Of a stretch of DNA of 64,000 bases, positions 17,407 through 25,100 are shown in pieces (the stretch's first letter is position 1; each line of letters begins with the position of its first letter). The notes beneath the pieces were generated by a model. The model had not been told where the DNA came from, searched no databases, and saw only the letters and a list, made by a program, of their open reading frames with translations. The position numbers and the translations under genes were made by a program. The DNA is from CAVXDY01 sp963721335 (GTDB lineage Bacteria; Actinomycetota; Thermoleophilia; Miltoncostaeales; Miltoncostaeaceae). The DNA is taken from positions 124,001-188,000 of the forward strand of contig CAVRIV010000005.1 in assembly GCA_963721335.1 (NCBI GenBank), read 5' to 3'.

Positions 17407-19320
17407 ATGAGGACCTCCCGGGTCAGCGCTCGAACGATCCGGTCGGCACTCCTCGCGGCCGCCTGCCTCGGCATCGCTGTCGCGGCCCTCCCGTCCCCGG
17501 CCGGCGCGGCCTCGCCGCCGGGCGCCCTCGTCTCCTGCCCGCCGCCGCTGGAGTGCGGCGTCATCTCGGTGCCGATCGACCACGCGACGCCGGAGGCGGG
17601 CCGGCTCCAGCTCGTGGTGTCGCGGCTGCGCGCCCGGCGCGGCCCGAGCGGCGGGGCGCTCCTCTTCCTGACCGGCGGGCCCGGACAGGCGAGCCTGGCG
17701 CGGCTCGATCCCACGACCATGGCCCTGCTGCGCGATCTCTCCCTCAACCGCCAGGTGATCGCGGTGGACATGCGGGGCACCGGGCGCTCCGGCGCCCTCG
17801 CCTGCCCCAGCCTCGACGGCGAGGACGCCGAGGCGGGGGACGACGCGGCCGCCGTCGAGGCGGCCGTCGCCGGGTGTGCCCGCGAGCTCGGCCCCACGCG
17901 CCGCTACTACTCCACCCCGCAGGCGGTGGAGGACCTGGAGCTCATCCGCGAGCGGCTCGGGGTCGAGCGGTGGGCGGTCGGCGGGGTCTCCTACGGGACC
18001 TACGTGGCGACCCGGTACGCGCGGTCGTACCCGCAGCGCGTCGACCGGCTGCTGCTGGACTCCCTCGTGCCGGTGGAGGGGCAGAGCCCCTCCGGCGCCG
18101 ACAGCCTGGCCGCCACGACCCGAATCCTCGACGAGTTGTGCACTCCCGCCTCGTGCCGGGGCATCTCGCGCGACCTGGGGGCCGACGTGGCGCGCCTGGA
18201 GGAGATCCTGCGCGTGCGGCCGATACCGGGCACCGTGATCAGCCGGCGGGGCGTGCCGTCGCGCAAGCCGTTCGGCGGACCGGGCCAGGCCGACCTGGTC
18301 TACCGAGCCCTGCTCGGCGGAGATCTCAACGGCGCCTCGCGGGCCACCTTCCCCGCCGCCGTGCGCACCGCGCTCGACGGCGACGCCACGCTCCTGTGGA
18401 GGATCCTGCGGTCGGGAGGGGACGAACCCGAGAGCCCGACGCGCCTGAGCCAGGGGGCCTTCCTGGCGTCCCTCTGCCAGGACACGCCCCTGCCGTGGCA
18501 GAGCGCGACCCCGATCGACGCCCGCCGCCGGCTGGGCGAGGCCGAGGCGGCGTCCCTCGGCGCCGGGTCCCGCGCGCCCTTCCCGCCCGCGGCCGCGGCC
18601 CCCACCAGCCCGAACGTCCTCTGCGTGGGCTGGCCGGAGGCGGCGGAGGCGGCCGCACCGGCCGGCGCGCTGCCCGACATCCCGGTGCTCGTGCTCGCCG
18701 GAGGGGCGGATGTGCGCACCCCCCTCGAGGGTGCCTTCCGGCTCCGTGAGCTGAACCCGCGGGTCGAGATCGTGGTCGCGCCGCACCGTGGCCACTCGGT
18801 CCTCGGCGGCCCGGCCTGCGCGGCCATCGCCGTCCGCCGGTTCTTCGCGGGCGAGCCGGTGGGACGGCCGTGCGCGAGCCTGACCCGCCCGCCGCTCGTC
18901 CCCCTCCCGCCGTCCCGCCTCGCGGTGGTGAGCTCGGGCCCGGTGGGTGAGCGCGCCGCGCGGACCCTCCTGGCGGCGGTGACGGCGACCCTCGACGACG
19001 TGCCCACGGCGGGGGCGTTCGCGCGCAGGACGTCCCTGGGCTTCCGCGCGACCGGACTCCGGGGAGGGCTGGTGGACCTCCGCGCGGGCTTCCTCGGGCT
19101 GAGGATGGTCTTCGACCGGTTCGAGTACGTGCCCGGCGTCCGTGTGTCCGGTCGCCTGAGCCAGACGTCCCTCCTCACGGCGCTTCCCGTGGAGGGGCGG
19201 CTGCTGATCACGAGCCCCCTCGGCCGCGCCGTCGTCTCGGTGGGCGCGGGCGCGCTCCGCCTGCGGCGGAACGGCGCGCGACCGGTCTCCGCGCCGTCGG
19301 ACTTCTCGCCGCTCTCCTAG
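17407..19320 (+). CDS. Secreted alpha/beta hydrolase, TAP-like (tripeptidyl aminopeptidase) family
   Basis: A 637-residue exported peptidase-like hydrolase starting at the ATG at 17407. A signal peptide covers residues about 1-33 (ending PSPAGAASP). The hydrolase core has the oxyanion loop TGGPGQASL, the nucleophile Ser in VGGVSYGTYVATRYA, the Asp in VLAGGADVRTP and the His in APHRGHSV. The TAP-like C-terminal domain, which contains the Asp and His, is typical of Streptomyces SlpD/SlpE-type tripeptidyl aminopeptidases. About 130 further residues (from SRLAVVSSGPVG) form an extension beyond the usual family length. The stop codon shares CTAG with the stop of the opposing gene. Confidence 0.88.
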   Translation: MRTSRVSARTIRSALLAAACLGIAVAALPSPAGAASPPGALVSCPPPLECGVISVPIDHATPEAGRLQLVVSRLRARRGPSGGALLFLTGGPGQASLARLDPTTMALLRDLSLNRQVIAVDMRGTGRSGALACPSLDGEDAEAGDDAAAVEAAVAGCARELGPTRRYYSTPQAVEDLELIRERLGVERWAVGGVSYGTYVATRYARSYPQRVDRLLLDSLVPVEGQSPSGADSLAATTRILDELCTPASCRGISRDLGADVARLEEILRVRPIPGTVISRRGVPSRKPFGGPGQADLVYRALLGGDLNGASRATFPAAVRTALDGDATLLWRILRSGGDEPESPTRLSQGAFLASLCQDTPLPWQSATPIDARRRLGEAEAASLGAGSRAPFPPAAAAPTSPNVLCVGWPEAAEAAAPAGALPDIPVLVLAGGADVRTPLEGAFRLRELNPRVEIVVAPHRGHSVLGGPACAAIAVRRFFAGEPVGRPCASLTRPPLVPLPPSRLAVVSSGPVGERAARTLLAAVTATLDDVPTAGAFARRTSLGFRATGLRGGLVDLRAGFLGLRMVFDRFEYVPGVRVSGRLSQTSLLTALPVEGRLLITSPLGRAVVSVGAGALRLRRNGARPVSAPSDFSPLS

Positions 19321-19721
19321 TGCGAGGCCTCCGGGTTCCGGTCGAGCAGCTCGATGCGGTAGCCGTCCGGGTCGCGCAGGAAGCAGATCCGCGGGCCCCC
19401 CGGGAAGGCCGCGTAGGGCTCCTTCTCCGGGTGGATGCCGTTCTCGGCCAGCCGCGCGAGCTCGGCGTCGATGTCGTCGCCGCTGGCGGTGATCGCGATG
19501 TGGCCGTAGCCCTCGCCGATGTCGTACGGCTCGGTGCGCCCGTCGTTCAAGGTCAGCTCCAGGCGGGCGCCGTCGCCCGGCACGGCCAGGAAGATCACCG
19601 TGGCGGTGTCGCCGCCGACGCGGTTCCGGCCGCGCTCCTCGAAGCCGAGCGCGCGGTAGAAGGCCAGCGAGCGCTCCTCGTCGAGCACCCGGATCATGGT
19701 GTGGATGAGCTCTGCGGGCAC
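19317..19721 (-). CDS. gloA: Glyoxalase I family (VOC) protein
   Basis: A 134-residue vicinal-oxygen-chelate protein, probably lactoylglutathione-lyase-like. It starts at a GTG at 19721 (MPAELIHTMIRVLDEERSLA). Two beta-alpha-beta-beta-beta modules are visible. Metal ligands are placed as in glyoxalase I: His7 in IHTMIR, Glu in ARLELTL, His in GYGHIAI and Glu in YRIELLD. Actinobacteria often use mycothiol, so the thiol partner may differ from glutathione (inference). The stop is at 19317-19319 and overlaps that of the convergent hydrolase. It could also be another VOC enzyme. Confidence 0.82.
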   Translation of the reverse strand: MPAELIHTMIRVLDEERSLAFYRALGFEERGRNRVGGDTATVIFLAVPGDGARLELTLNDGRTEPYDIGEGYGHIAITASGDDIDAELARLAENGIHPEKEPYAAFPGGPRICFLRDPDGYRIELLDRNPEASH

Positions 19722-19812
19722 GGGGGCCTCCCGGGGAGAGGTGGGACCTGGCGGGGCTCCGATGCTACCTGCGAGTGGCGCCGGCGGGGCGGACGGGAAT
19801 AGGGTCGCGGTG

Positions 19813-20183
19813 ATGGGGCTGTCCCGCCGGCTGTTGTTCCTCCGCTGCTGCCCGCCCCCCGGGATCGTGACCGGGGTCGAGGCGCAGACCGGTGGCGGGA
19901 GCGGCGAGGTCTTCGTCGCGTGGAGCCCGCGCCCGCCGGGCGAGAGAGTGTTCGCGTACCGCGTGTACCGGCGCGTCCAGACCGGGGTCTGGCGGCTGCT
20001 CGCCGACGTGACGGACAGCGCGACCGACGTCAACTTCCCCGGCAAGATCGTGCTGCTCGACTACCCGGAGAACTTCCCGGGCTTCAGCGACTTCGGGGCC
20101 TCCGGCGAGCGCACCTACGTCGTCACGGCGCTCGGCCGCTCGGGCCTCGAGAGCCAGCCCTCGGCCCCGGTGGTGGGCAGCCC
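19813..20183 (+). pseudogene. Fibronectin-type-III-like gene interrupted by an IS481 remnant
   Basis: About 124 residues can be read from the ATG at 19813 before the sequence turns into IS-derived DNA at about 20183. The readable part looks like one FN3 or Ig-like beta-sandwich (GEVFVAWSPRPPGERVFAYR, then DVTDSATDVNFPG and ERTYVVTALGRSGLESQPSA). The YVVTA-x-x-xxG-ES-PS pattern is the end of an FN3 repeat. The frame stays open into the transposase sequence and stops at 20361, so any expressed product has a foreign tail. The original 3' end is not in the window. The function is unknown. Confidence 0.6.
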
Positions 20184-20709
20184 GCGGATCTGCAGACCGG
20201 TCCGGCGCTGCCGAGCAGCCGGCCGACGTAAAAGCAGTCGATCCCCACCAGCTGCCCGGGCCGTGTCGAGTCGATGTGCGGCTCGGGCTCGGGCTCGCGC
20301 GGCGGCTCATGGGCGCGCGGTACCCGGCCCACCAGGGCAAGGCGCTTGGCGCGCGTGTTGAGGCGATGACGCACCAGCGTCTTGTAGATCCCGTTGGGCG
20401 AGATCAGAAGCCCGCCCCACTCCGGGCGGGCCAGGCGCGAGGCGATCCGCCGCGGGCCAAGCCCGGGATGACCCAGGCTGAAGGCGACGATCCTCTGCTC
20501 GACCAGCACCGACAGCTGGTTGGGCATCTGGGGCCGGCGCCGCTCCCTGGGCGCAGCATCTCCAGGCCCTGGCGGTTGACCTGGGCCTTCCAGCGGTAGT
20601 AGGTCGAGCGATGCACGCCCATCAGGCGGCAGGCCTAGGAGACCCCGCGCTCGGCGGCCAGGGCGAACAGCTGCAGCCGATAGCCGAACAGCACGTCATC
20701 CTTGGTCAT
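20183..20709 (-). mobile_element. IS481-family transposase remnant (5' fragment, inactivated)
   Basis: The transposase starts at the ATG at 20709 (MTKDDVLFGYRLQLFALAAE). It shows the helix-turn-helix ACRLMGVHRSTYYRWK, the ARPEWGGLLISPNGIYK segment, and the first catalytic Asp in QLVGIDCFYVGRL. An in-frame TAG lies at 20635-20637, just before the helix-turn-helix, and an indel lies near 20550. The chain stops matching near 20183. The rest of the DDE domain and the right end are missing. Family placement rests on the HRSTYYRWK and VGID signatures. The fragment is dead. Confidence 0.8.
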
Positions 20710-20767
20710 GCGGCTTGTGCTCCATTCACTTGGCGGTGATGGAGCGACCATGAGCCGCAGCCCGGAC

Positions 20768-20872
20768 GGCCCCGACATCCTCGGGGCCTCCGGTGCTTTC
20801 GGGCCTCTCGCGACAGACGACTGTCGCGCGATCGCGGAGTCAGTTCACCCTAGGCCGGTCGGACCGGCCTAG
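20768..20872 (-). other. Three consecutive hairpins downstream of the HicA-like pair
   Basis: Three perfect or near-perfect hairpins lie in 105 bases. GGCCCCGA (20768-20775) pairs with TCGGGGCC (20781-20788). CGCGACAG (20809-20816) pairs with CTGTCGCG (20821-20828). CTAGGCCGGTC (20850-20860) pairs with GACCGGCCTAG (20862-20872). Read on the minus strand, the last one begins on the stop codon of the 94-residue gene. The layout recalls the dispersed repeat at 11501 and 53801, but the sequence is different. Termination or an RNA-stabilising role is possible. Confidence 0.5.
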
Positions 20873-21153
20873 ACGATCGCGATCTCGCCGGGCGAGATCA
20901 ACGACCACGCCGCGATCGGCCCGGCCTCGACCATCGCGGCGCCGAGCGCCTCGGCCGCCGCCAGGTGCGCGCGCCCCCGATCGGGCGCCTCTACCTCCAC
21001 GCTGAGCTCGACCGCGCCCGCGGCCAGGTCGGCGGACACGACCGGATCGACCAGGCCGGTCGCGCCCTCCAGGAGCTCACCGAGCTCGGCCACCAGATCC
21101 GGCGTGGGGTCGAAGCGCCCGAGAGCCCGGATCTCGATCTCATACAGGGCCAT
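20869..21153 (-). CDS. Protein of unknown function paired with a HicA-like gene
   Basis: A 94-residue acidic protein starting at the ATG at 21153. The beginning (MALYEIEIRALGRFDPTPDL) and the alternation of strands and helices suggest a small ferredoxin-like alpha/beta fold (VELSVEVEAPDRGRAHLAAA, then AAWSLISPGEIAIV). I recognise no family. It starts 5 bases after the stop of the HicA-like gene, so the two are certainly cotranscribed. In a toxin-antitoxin reading it would be the antitoxin, but it lacks the HicB fold signature and any visible DNA-binding motif. Confidence 0.7.
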   Translation of the reverse strand: MALYEIEIRALGRFDPTPDLVAELGELLEGATGLVDPVVSADLAAGAVELSVEVEAPDRGRAHLAAAEALGAAMVEAGPIAAWSLISPGEIAIV

Positions 21154-21158
21154 CGCCG

Positions 21159-21356
21159 TCACTCCTCGTAGCCGTGTCGCCTCAAGGTGCTGCGAATGCG
21201 CCGGATCGTTCGGGGGCTGCTGGGGGTGCTGGGAATGCGAACCACGAAGGCCCCGTCCGGCGCGCGGACCAGATGGTAGTTCTTCGCGGTCCGCTCGACA
21301 CGCCATCCCGCTCGCACGAGATCGCGGACGAGTTTCTCGATCTCCTTGTCTGCCAC
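21159..21356 (-). CDS. HicA/YcfA-like small protein (candidate toxin or RNA-binding protein)
   Basis: A 65-residue basic protein starting at the ATG at 21356. It has the HicA layout: a helix (KEIEKLVRDLVRAGWRVERT), then NYHLVRAPDG with the His that is catalytic in HicA toxins, a strand FVVRIPSTP, and a final helix TIRRIRSTLRRHGYEE. HicA proteins are double-stranded-RNA-binding-fold mRNA interferases of about 60-80 residues. It lies upstream of a 94-residue partner on the same strand, 5 bases apart. Activity is not shown by sequence alone. Confidence 0.6.
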   Translation of the reverse strand: MADKEIEKLVRDLVRAGWRVERTAKNYHLVRAPDGAFVVRIPSTPSSPRTIRRIRSTLRRHGYEE

Positions 21357-21437
21357 TCACGCGAGTCAAGGGCCGTCGCCCGACAGGGATCAGCATCGAT
21401 TCGAGCCGCATTCGTGACGCGCGGCGGCGAGTCTGCG

Positions 21438-22055
21438 CTACGGCGTGGTCGACTCCGCGGTGATCGCCCGCGCGACCTCCAGCAGGTCGGCGCCCTCGGC
21501 GTCCGGCTCGGGCAGGAGCTCGGTGCGGGTCAGCTCACGGCGGCCCACCCAGGCGACGCGCATGCCCACGGCCCGCGCTCCGCGCAGGTCCCACCAGTGG
21601 GCGGCCACCATCGTCGCGTCGGCGGGCTCGGCGCCGATGGCCGCGAGGCCGTGCCGGTAGACCCGGGCGTCCGGCTTGAAGACGCCCACCTGGTCCGTGC
21701 CGATCACGTGCGCGAAGCGGTCACGCAACCCGGCGGCGCGCAGGCCGCGCTCGGCGGTCTCGGTGGGGCTGTTGGTGAGGACGGCGAGGCTCAGCCCCGA
21801 CTGGGCGAGCAGATCGAGGGCGCGCGGCGCCTCGGGAAAGGCGGGCATGGCGGCGGCGGCGGCCATGGCGGCCTCGACCTCGCCGGGCGGGCGGGCGCGT
21901 GCCACGGCGGCACGCAGCAGCTCGGGGAACGGCCGGTACTCGCCGACGTGGTTGAGCGTCATGCCGGCGAGGATCGCCTCGTCCAGTGCGTCGGGACCGA
22001 TCGCCTCGGGATCCAGGAGGGTGCCGTTGAGGTCGAAGACGGCCCAGGCCGTCAT
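21438..22055 (-). CDS. HAD-superfamily hydrolase (haloacid dehalogenase type II-like)
   Basis: A 205-residue hydrolase from the ATG at 22055. HAD motif I is FDLNGTLLD with the nucleophile Asp at residue 8. The second position is Asn instead of Asp, as in dehalogenase-type rather than phosphatase-type members. Motif II is LAVLTNS, motif III lies around VFKPDARVY with Lys, and motif IV lies in AAHWWDLRGARAVGM. The cap domain is the helical type. The ATG overlaps the stop of the FdhF-like gene (ATGA), so it ends a three-gene operon with fdhD and that oxidoreductase. Its link to molybdenum enzymes is unclear. Confidence 0.82.
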   Translation of the reverse strand: MTAWAVFDLNGTLLDPEAIGPDALDEAILAGMTLNHVGEYRPFPELLRAAVARARPPGEVEAAMAAAAAMPAFPEAPRALDLLAQSGLSLAVLTNSPTETAERGLRAAGLRDRFAHVIGTDQVGVFKPDARVYRHGLAAIGAEPADATMVAAHWWDLRGARAVGMRVAWVGRRELTRTELLPEPDAEGADLLEVARAITAESTTP

Positions 22056-24271
22056 GGCGCGGGGAGCACCTCGACGATCGCGTTGTAGTCGGGCACCCCG
22101 CTGGCGTCCCGCTGCCCCGCGGCGATGAGCGGGTTGGACTCGGGAAAGTACATCTGGACGTTGCCGGGCCGCATCCGGGCGATGTGCGCCCGCGCCCGGA
22201 CCTCGCCGGTCGCCGAGCGCACGAGGATGGGATCGCCCTCCCCCACGCCCACCCGCCCGGCGTCCTCGGAGGAGATGAACAGGGCGTCGCGATCCTGCCC
22301 CGTCAGGGGATCGTGATCGCGGAACACCATCGAGTTGAACTGCTTGCCCCGGCGCGTGGACATCATCATGTGACCCTCGGGGATCGTCCGCTCGGGGGGC
22401 TCGACGGTGGCGAAGTGGGCCTTGCCGTCGGGCGTGGGGAAGTTCCAGCCGTCGCAGAGCCGCGGCCCGCCCCACTGCACCTGGTCGCCCGTCTTGGCGA
22501 GCGTCTCGATGCCCGCGTACATGGGCACGACCCGGGCGATCTCCTCGCGGATGGCCTGGCCGGAGGGGATGTCGATGAGGTGGGCGCGGTCCGGGTCGAC
22601 GCGCTTGGCGAGCTCGCTGAGGATCTCCCACTCGGTGCGCGCCTCGCCCACCTGGGGCCCCCGGATCCGGGGGCTGAAGGCGATGCGCCGCTCGGTGGTG
22701 GTCTCGGTGCCGCCGTCGCGCTGCTCGTAGCGGGTGGCGGCGGGGAGCAGCACGACGACCTCGCCCGGATCCACCAGCATCTGGGTGGTGACGATGATGT
22801 CCTGGTGCACGCGCACCGGCGCCCGGGCGAGGCGGTCGGCCACCAGACCCGGATCCGGAAGGACGTCGAGGAAGTTGCCGCCGCTCGAGTAGAGGACCTC
22901 GAGGCGGCCGTCGGCCGCGGCCTCGACCATCTGCTCGGCGCTCAGGCCGGGCGTGTCGGGCACGTCGAAGCCCCACTGCCGCGAGAGCTCGGCCGCCGAT
23001 TCCGGGCTCACCGGCACCCCGCCGGGGAAGGCCGTCGCGTAGGCGCCCATCTCCGCTCCGCCCTGGACCCCGGAGTGCCCCCGGATGGGCATCAGGCCGG
23101 CGCCGGGCCGGCCGACGTTGCCGCGGGCCAGCGCCAGGTTGACGACCGCCCGCACGTTCTGGGAGCCGAAGGCGTGCTGGGTGAGGCCCATCGACCAGAC
23201 GAGGATCGCCGACTCGGCGGCGGCGTACATGGACGCGAACCGCTCCATGTCGGCCCGCGACGCCCCGGAGAGCCGCTCCAGCTCGTCGAGCCCGAGGTCG
23301 TCGAGGGCCGCGGTGAGCTCGTCGAAGCCGGCCGTGTGCTCGGCGATGAAGCGCTCGTCGAGCCCCCCGGTCGCCGCCAGGACCTTCATGACCCCGGCGA
23401 TGAACGCGATGTCGCCGCCCACGTTCACCGAGAAGAACTCGTCGGTCATCCTCGTCCCGAACAGGGCGCTCTCGGCGTTGGACGGCACCCAGTAGTGCTC
23501 CAGCCCGGGCTCGCGGTACGGGTTGACGACGGCGACCCGCGTCCCCTCCTTGCGCGCGAGGTAGAGGTACTTCATGACCACCGGCTGCGCGTTGGCGACG
23601 TCGGACCCGAACAGGACGATCAGGTCGGACTTCATGAGGTCGGTGTAGGAGATGGTGGTGGCGCCGGCGCCGACCATGGTCTTCAGCGCCGCCGTGGACG
23701 GCGCGTGGCAGACGCGGGCGGCGTTGTCGACGTTGTTGGAGCCGAGGAACCGCGCCACCTTGCCGGCCGTGTAATAGACCTCGTTGGTGATGCCGCGAGC
23801 GGTCATGTAGAGGCCGAGACGGTCCCCGCCCGCCTCGCGGATGCGCCCTGCCACCAGGTCGAGCGCCGCGTCCCAGGAGACCCGCGAGAACCCGGCCTCC
23901 CCGGCGCGGCGGACCATCGGGTAGGCCAGACGGCCGAGGTCGCGCAGCTCCGCGGTCGTCCGCTGCCGCAGCGGGCCGACGTCGGCCAGCAGCGAATGGT
24001 CCATCGCGCCCATCGTGTTCACCTTGAGCAGGCTGAGTCGGGTGGTGCACAGGTGCACGCCGTCGATGGTCCAGTCGTGGAGCCCGGCGACGCCCAGCGC
24101 GCAGCCGTCGCACACGCCCTTGCGCAGGATCCGGGACGCGTATGGCAGGGCGCGGCGGTTCTCCCAGGCCACCCGCAGCATGTCGAGGTAGTGGTTGGGC
24201 TTGGTGAGGCCCATCCCGTTCGGGCGGAGGCTGACCCACAGGTCCCGGCGGCGGGGGCGGGTGCGCGCCAT
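22052..24271 (-). CDS. FdhF/YdeP-like molybdopterin oxidoreductase (formate dehydrogenase alpha-like)
   Basis: A 739-residue molybdenum enzyme of the DMSO-reductase superfamily, intact. Near the N-terminus is the iron-sulfur-type cysteine set in KGVCDGCALG followed by a later Cys in GVHLCTTRL. The active-site segment NVDNAARVCHAPSTAALK aligns with the selenocysteine loop of E. coli formate dehydrogenase H (ARVUHGPS), with Cys as the predicted Mo ligand. The pattern GVCDGCALG is that of the YdeP subgroup, whose substrates are mostly unknown. The start is the ATG at 24271, which shares a base with the fdhD stop (TGATG). Being cotranscribed with fdhD supports formate-dehydrogenase-type chemistry. 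Cytoplasmic: no Tat signal is seen. Confidence 0.85.
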   Translation of the reverse strand: MARTRPRRRDLWVSLRPNGMGLTKPNHYLDMLRVAWENRRALPYASRILRKGVCDGCALGVAGLHDWTIDGVHLCTTRLSLLKVNTMGAMDHSLLADVGPLRQRTTAELRDLGRLAYPMVRRAGEAGFSRVSWDAALDLVAGRIREAGGDRLGLYMTARGITNEVYYTAGKVARFLGSNNVDNAARVCHAPSTAALKTMVGAGATTISYTDLMKSDLIVLFGSDVANAQPVVMKYLYLARKEGTRVAVVNPYREPGLEHYWVPSNAESALFGTRMTDEFFSVNVGGDIAFIAGVMKVLAATGGLDERFIAEHTAGFDELTAALDDLGLDELERLSGASRADMERFASMYAAAESAILVWSMGLTQHAFGSQNVRAVVNLALARGNVGRPGAGLMPIRGHSGVQGGAEMGAYATAFPGGVPVSPESAAELSRQWGFDVPDTPGLSAEQMVEAAADGRLEVLYSSGGNFLDVLPDPGLVADRLARAPVRVHQDIIVTTQMLVDPGEVVVLLPAATRYEQRDGGTETTTERRIAFSPRIRGPQVGEARTEWEILSELAKRVDPDRAHLIDIPSGQAIREEIARVVPMYAGIETLAKTGDQVQWGGPRLCDGWNFPTPDGKAHFATVEPPERTIPEGHMMMSTRRGKQFNSMVFRDHDPLTGQDRDALFISSEDAGRVGVGEGDPILVRSATGEVRARAHIARMRPGNVQMYFPESNPLIAAGQRDASGVPDYNAIVEVLPAP

Positions 24272-25086
24272 CAGACGAGGATGCGGTCGCGGCCGGTGTA
24301 GAGGTTGAAGCCGTCGCCGCGCAGGAACCCGATCAGGGTCATGCCGAAGCGCTCCGCCGCCTCGACCGCGAGGCTCGAGGGGGCCGAGACGGCGGCCAGG
24401 ACGGGGATCCCGGCGACGGCCGCCTTCTGGACGATCTCGAACCCGGCCCGCCCCGAGACCATCAGCACGCGGTCGGCCGGTGGCAGCTCCCCGGCGAGCG
24501 CCGCCGCGCCCACCACCTTGTCCACGGCGTTGTGGCGCCCCACGTCCTCCCGCACGGTGAGCAGGAGGCCCTCCGCGTCGAAGAGCCCCGCCGCGTGAAG
24601 CCCGCCCGTCGCGTCGAACACGCGCTGCGCGGCGCGCAGCCGGTCGGGCAGCGCGAGGAGCGTCTCGCGGGCGATCCATGGCCCGGCGGCGAGCGGCGCG
24701 CAGCGCACCTCCACCTCGTCGAGGCTGGCCTTGCCGCAGATCCCGCACGCCGACGTCGCCGGGGTGCGCCGGCTCTCGCCGAGGGTGATCGCGCCGTCCG
24801 TCCGCACGGTCACCACGTTGTAGAGCTGATCGCCCTCGACATCGTCGCAGTAGGCGACGCGGCGCACGCCGCCGGGCTCGATCACCCCCTCGGTCACGAG
24901 GAAGCCCACCGCCAGCTCGAAGTCGTGGCCGGGAGTGCGCATGGTGATCGCGACCGAGCGGGGCTCGCCGGCCATCGGGGCGACGCGGATCTCCATGGGC
25001 TCCTCGCCCGCCAGGCGGTCACGTCGCTCGCGGCGGATGTCGCCGCGGACGGTCAGGACCGCGCGGTGCGGCGCCGCGGAGCTCAT
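24271..25086 (-). CDS. fdhD: Formate dehydrogenase accessory sulfurtransferase FdhD
   Basis: FdhD passes sulfur from a cysteine desulfurase to the molybdenum cofactor of formate dehydrogenases. The 271-residue protein has the catalytic CGICG motif (TSACGICGKASLDEVEV), the EDVGRHNAVDKVVG block and VSGRAGFEIVQKAAVAGIP. The start is the ATG at 25086, 14 bases from the oppositely oriented moeA start, so the two share a bidirectional promoter region. It is immediately followed by the FdhF-like gene, its probable client. Confidence 0.96.
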   Translation of the reverse strand: MSSAAPHRAVLTVRGDIRRERRDRLAGEEPMEIRVAPMAGEPRSVAITMRTPGHDFELAVGFLVTEGVIEPGGVRRVAYCDDVEGDQLYNVVTVRTDGAITLGESRRTPATSACGICGKASLDEVEVRCAPLAAGPWIARETLLALPDRLRAAQRVFDATGGLHAAGLFDAEGLLLTVREDVGRHNAVDKVVGAAALAGELPPADRVLMVSGRAGFEIVQKAAVAGIPVLAAVSAPSSLAVEAAERFGMTLIGFLRGDGFNLYTGRDRILV

Positions 25087-25100
25087 GACACGATCCGGGC

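Noticed and set aside
22184..24301. A long plus-strand open frame opposite the FdhF-like gene
   Set aside because: Shadow of a well-supported molybdenum enzyme gene; no domain or start context of its own.
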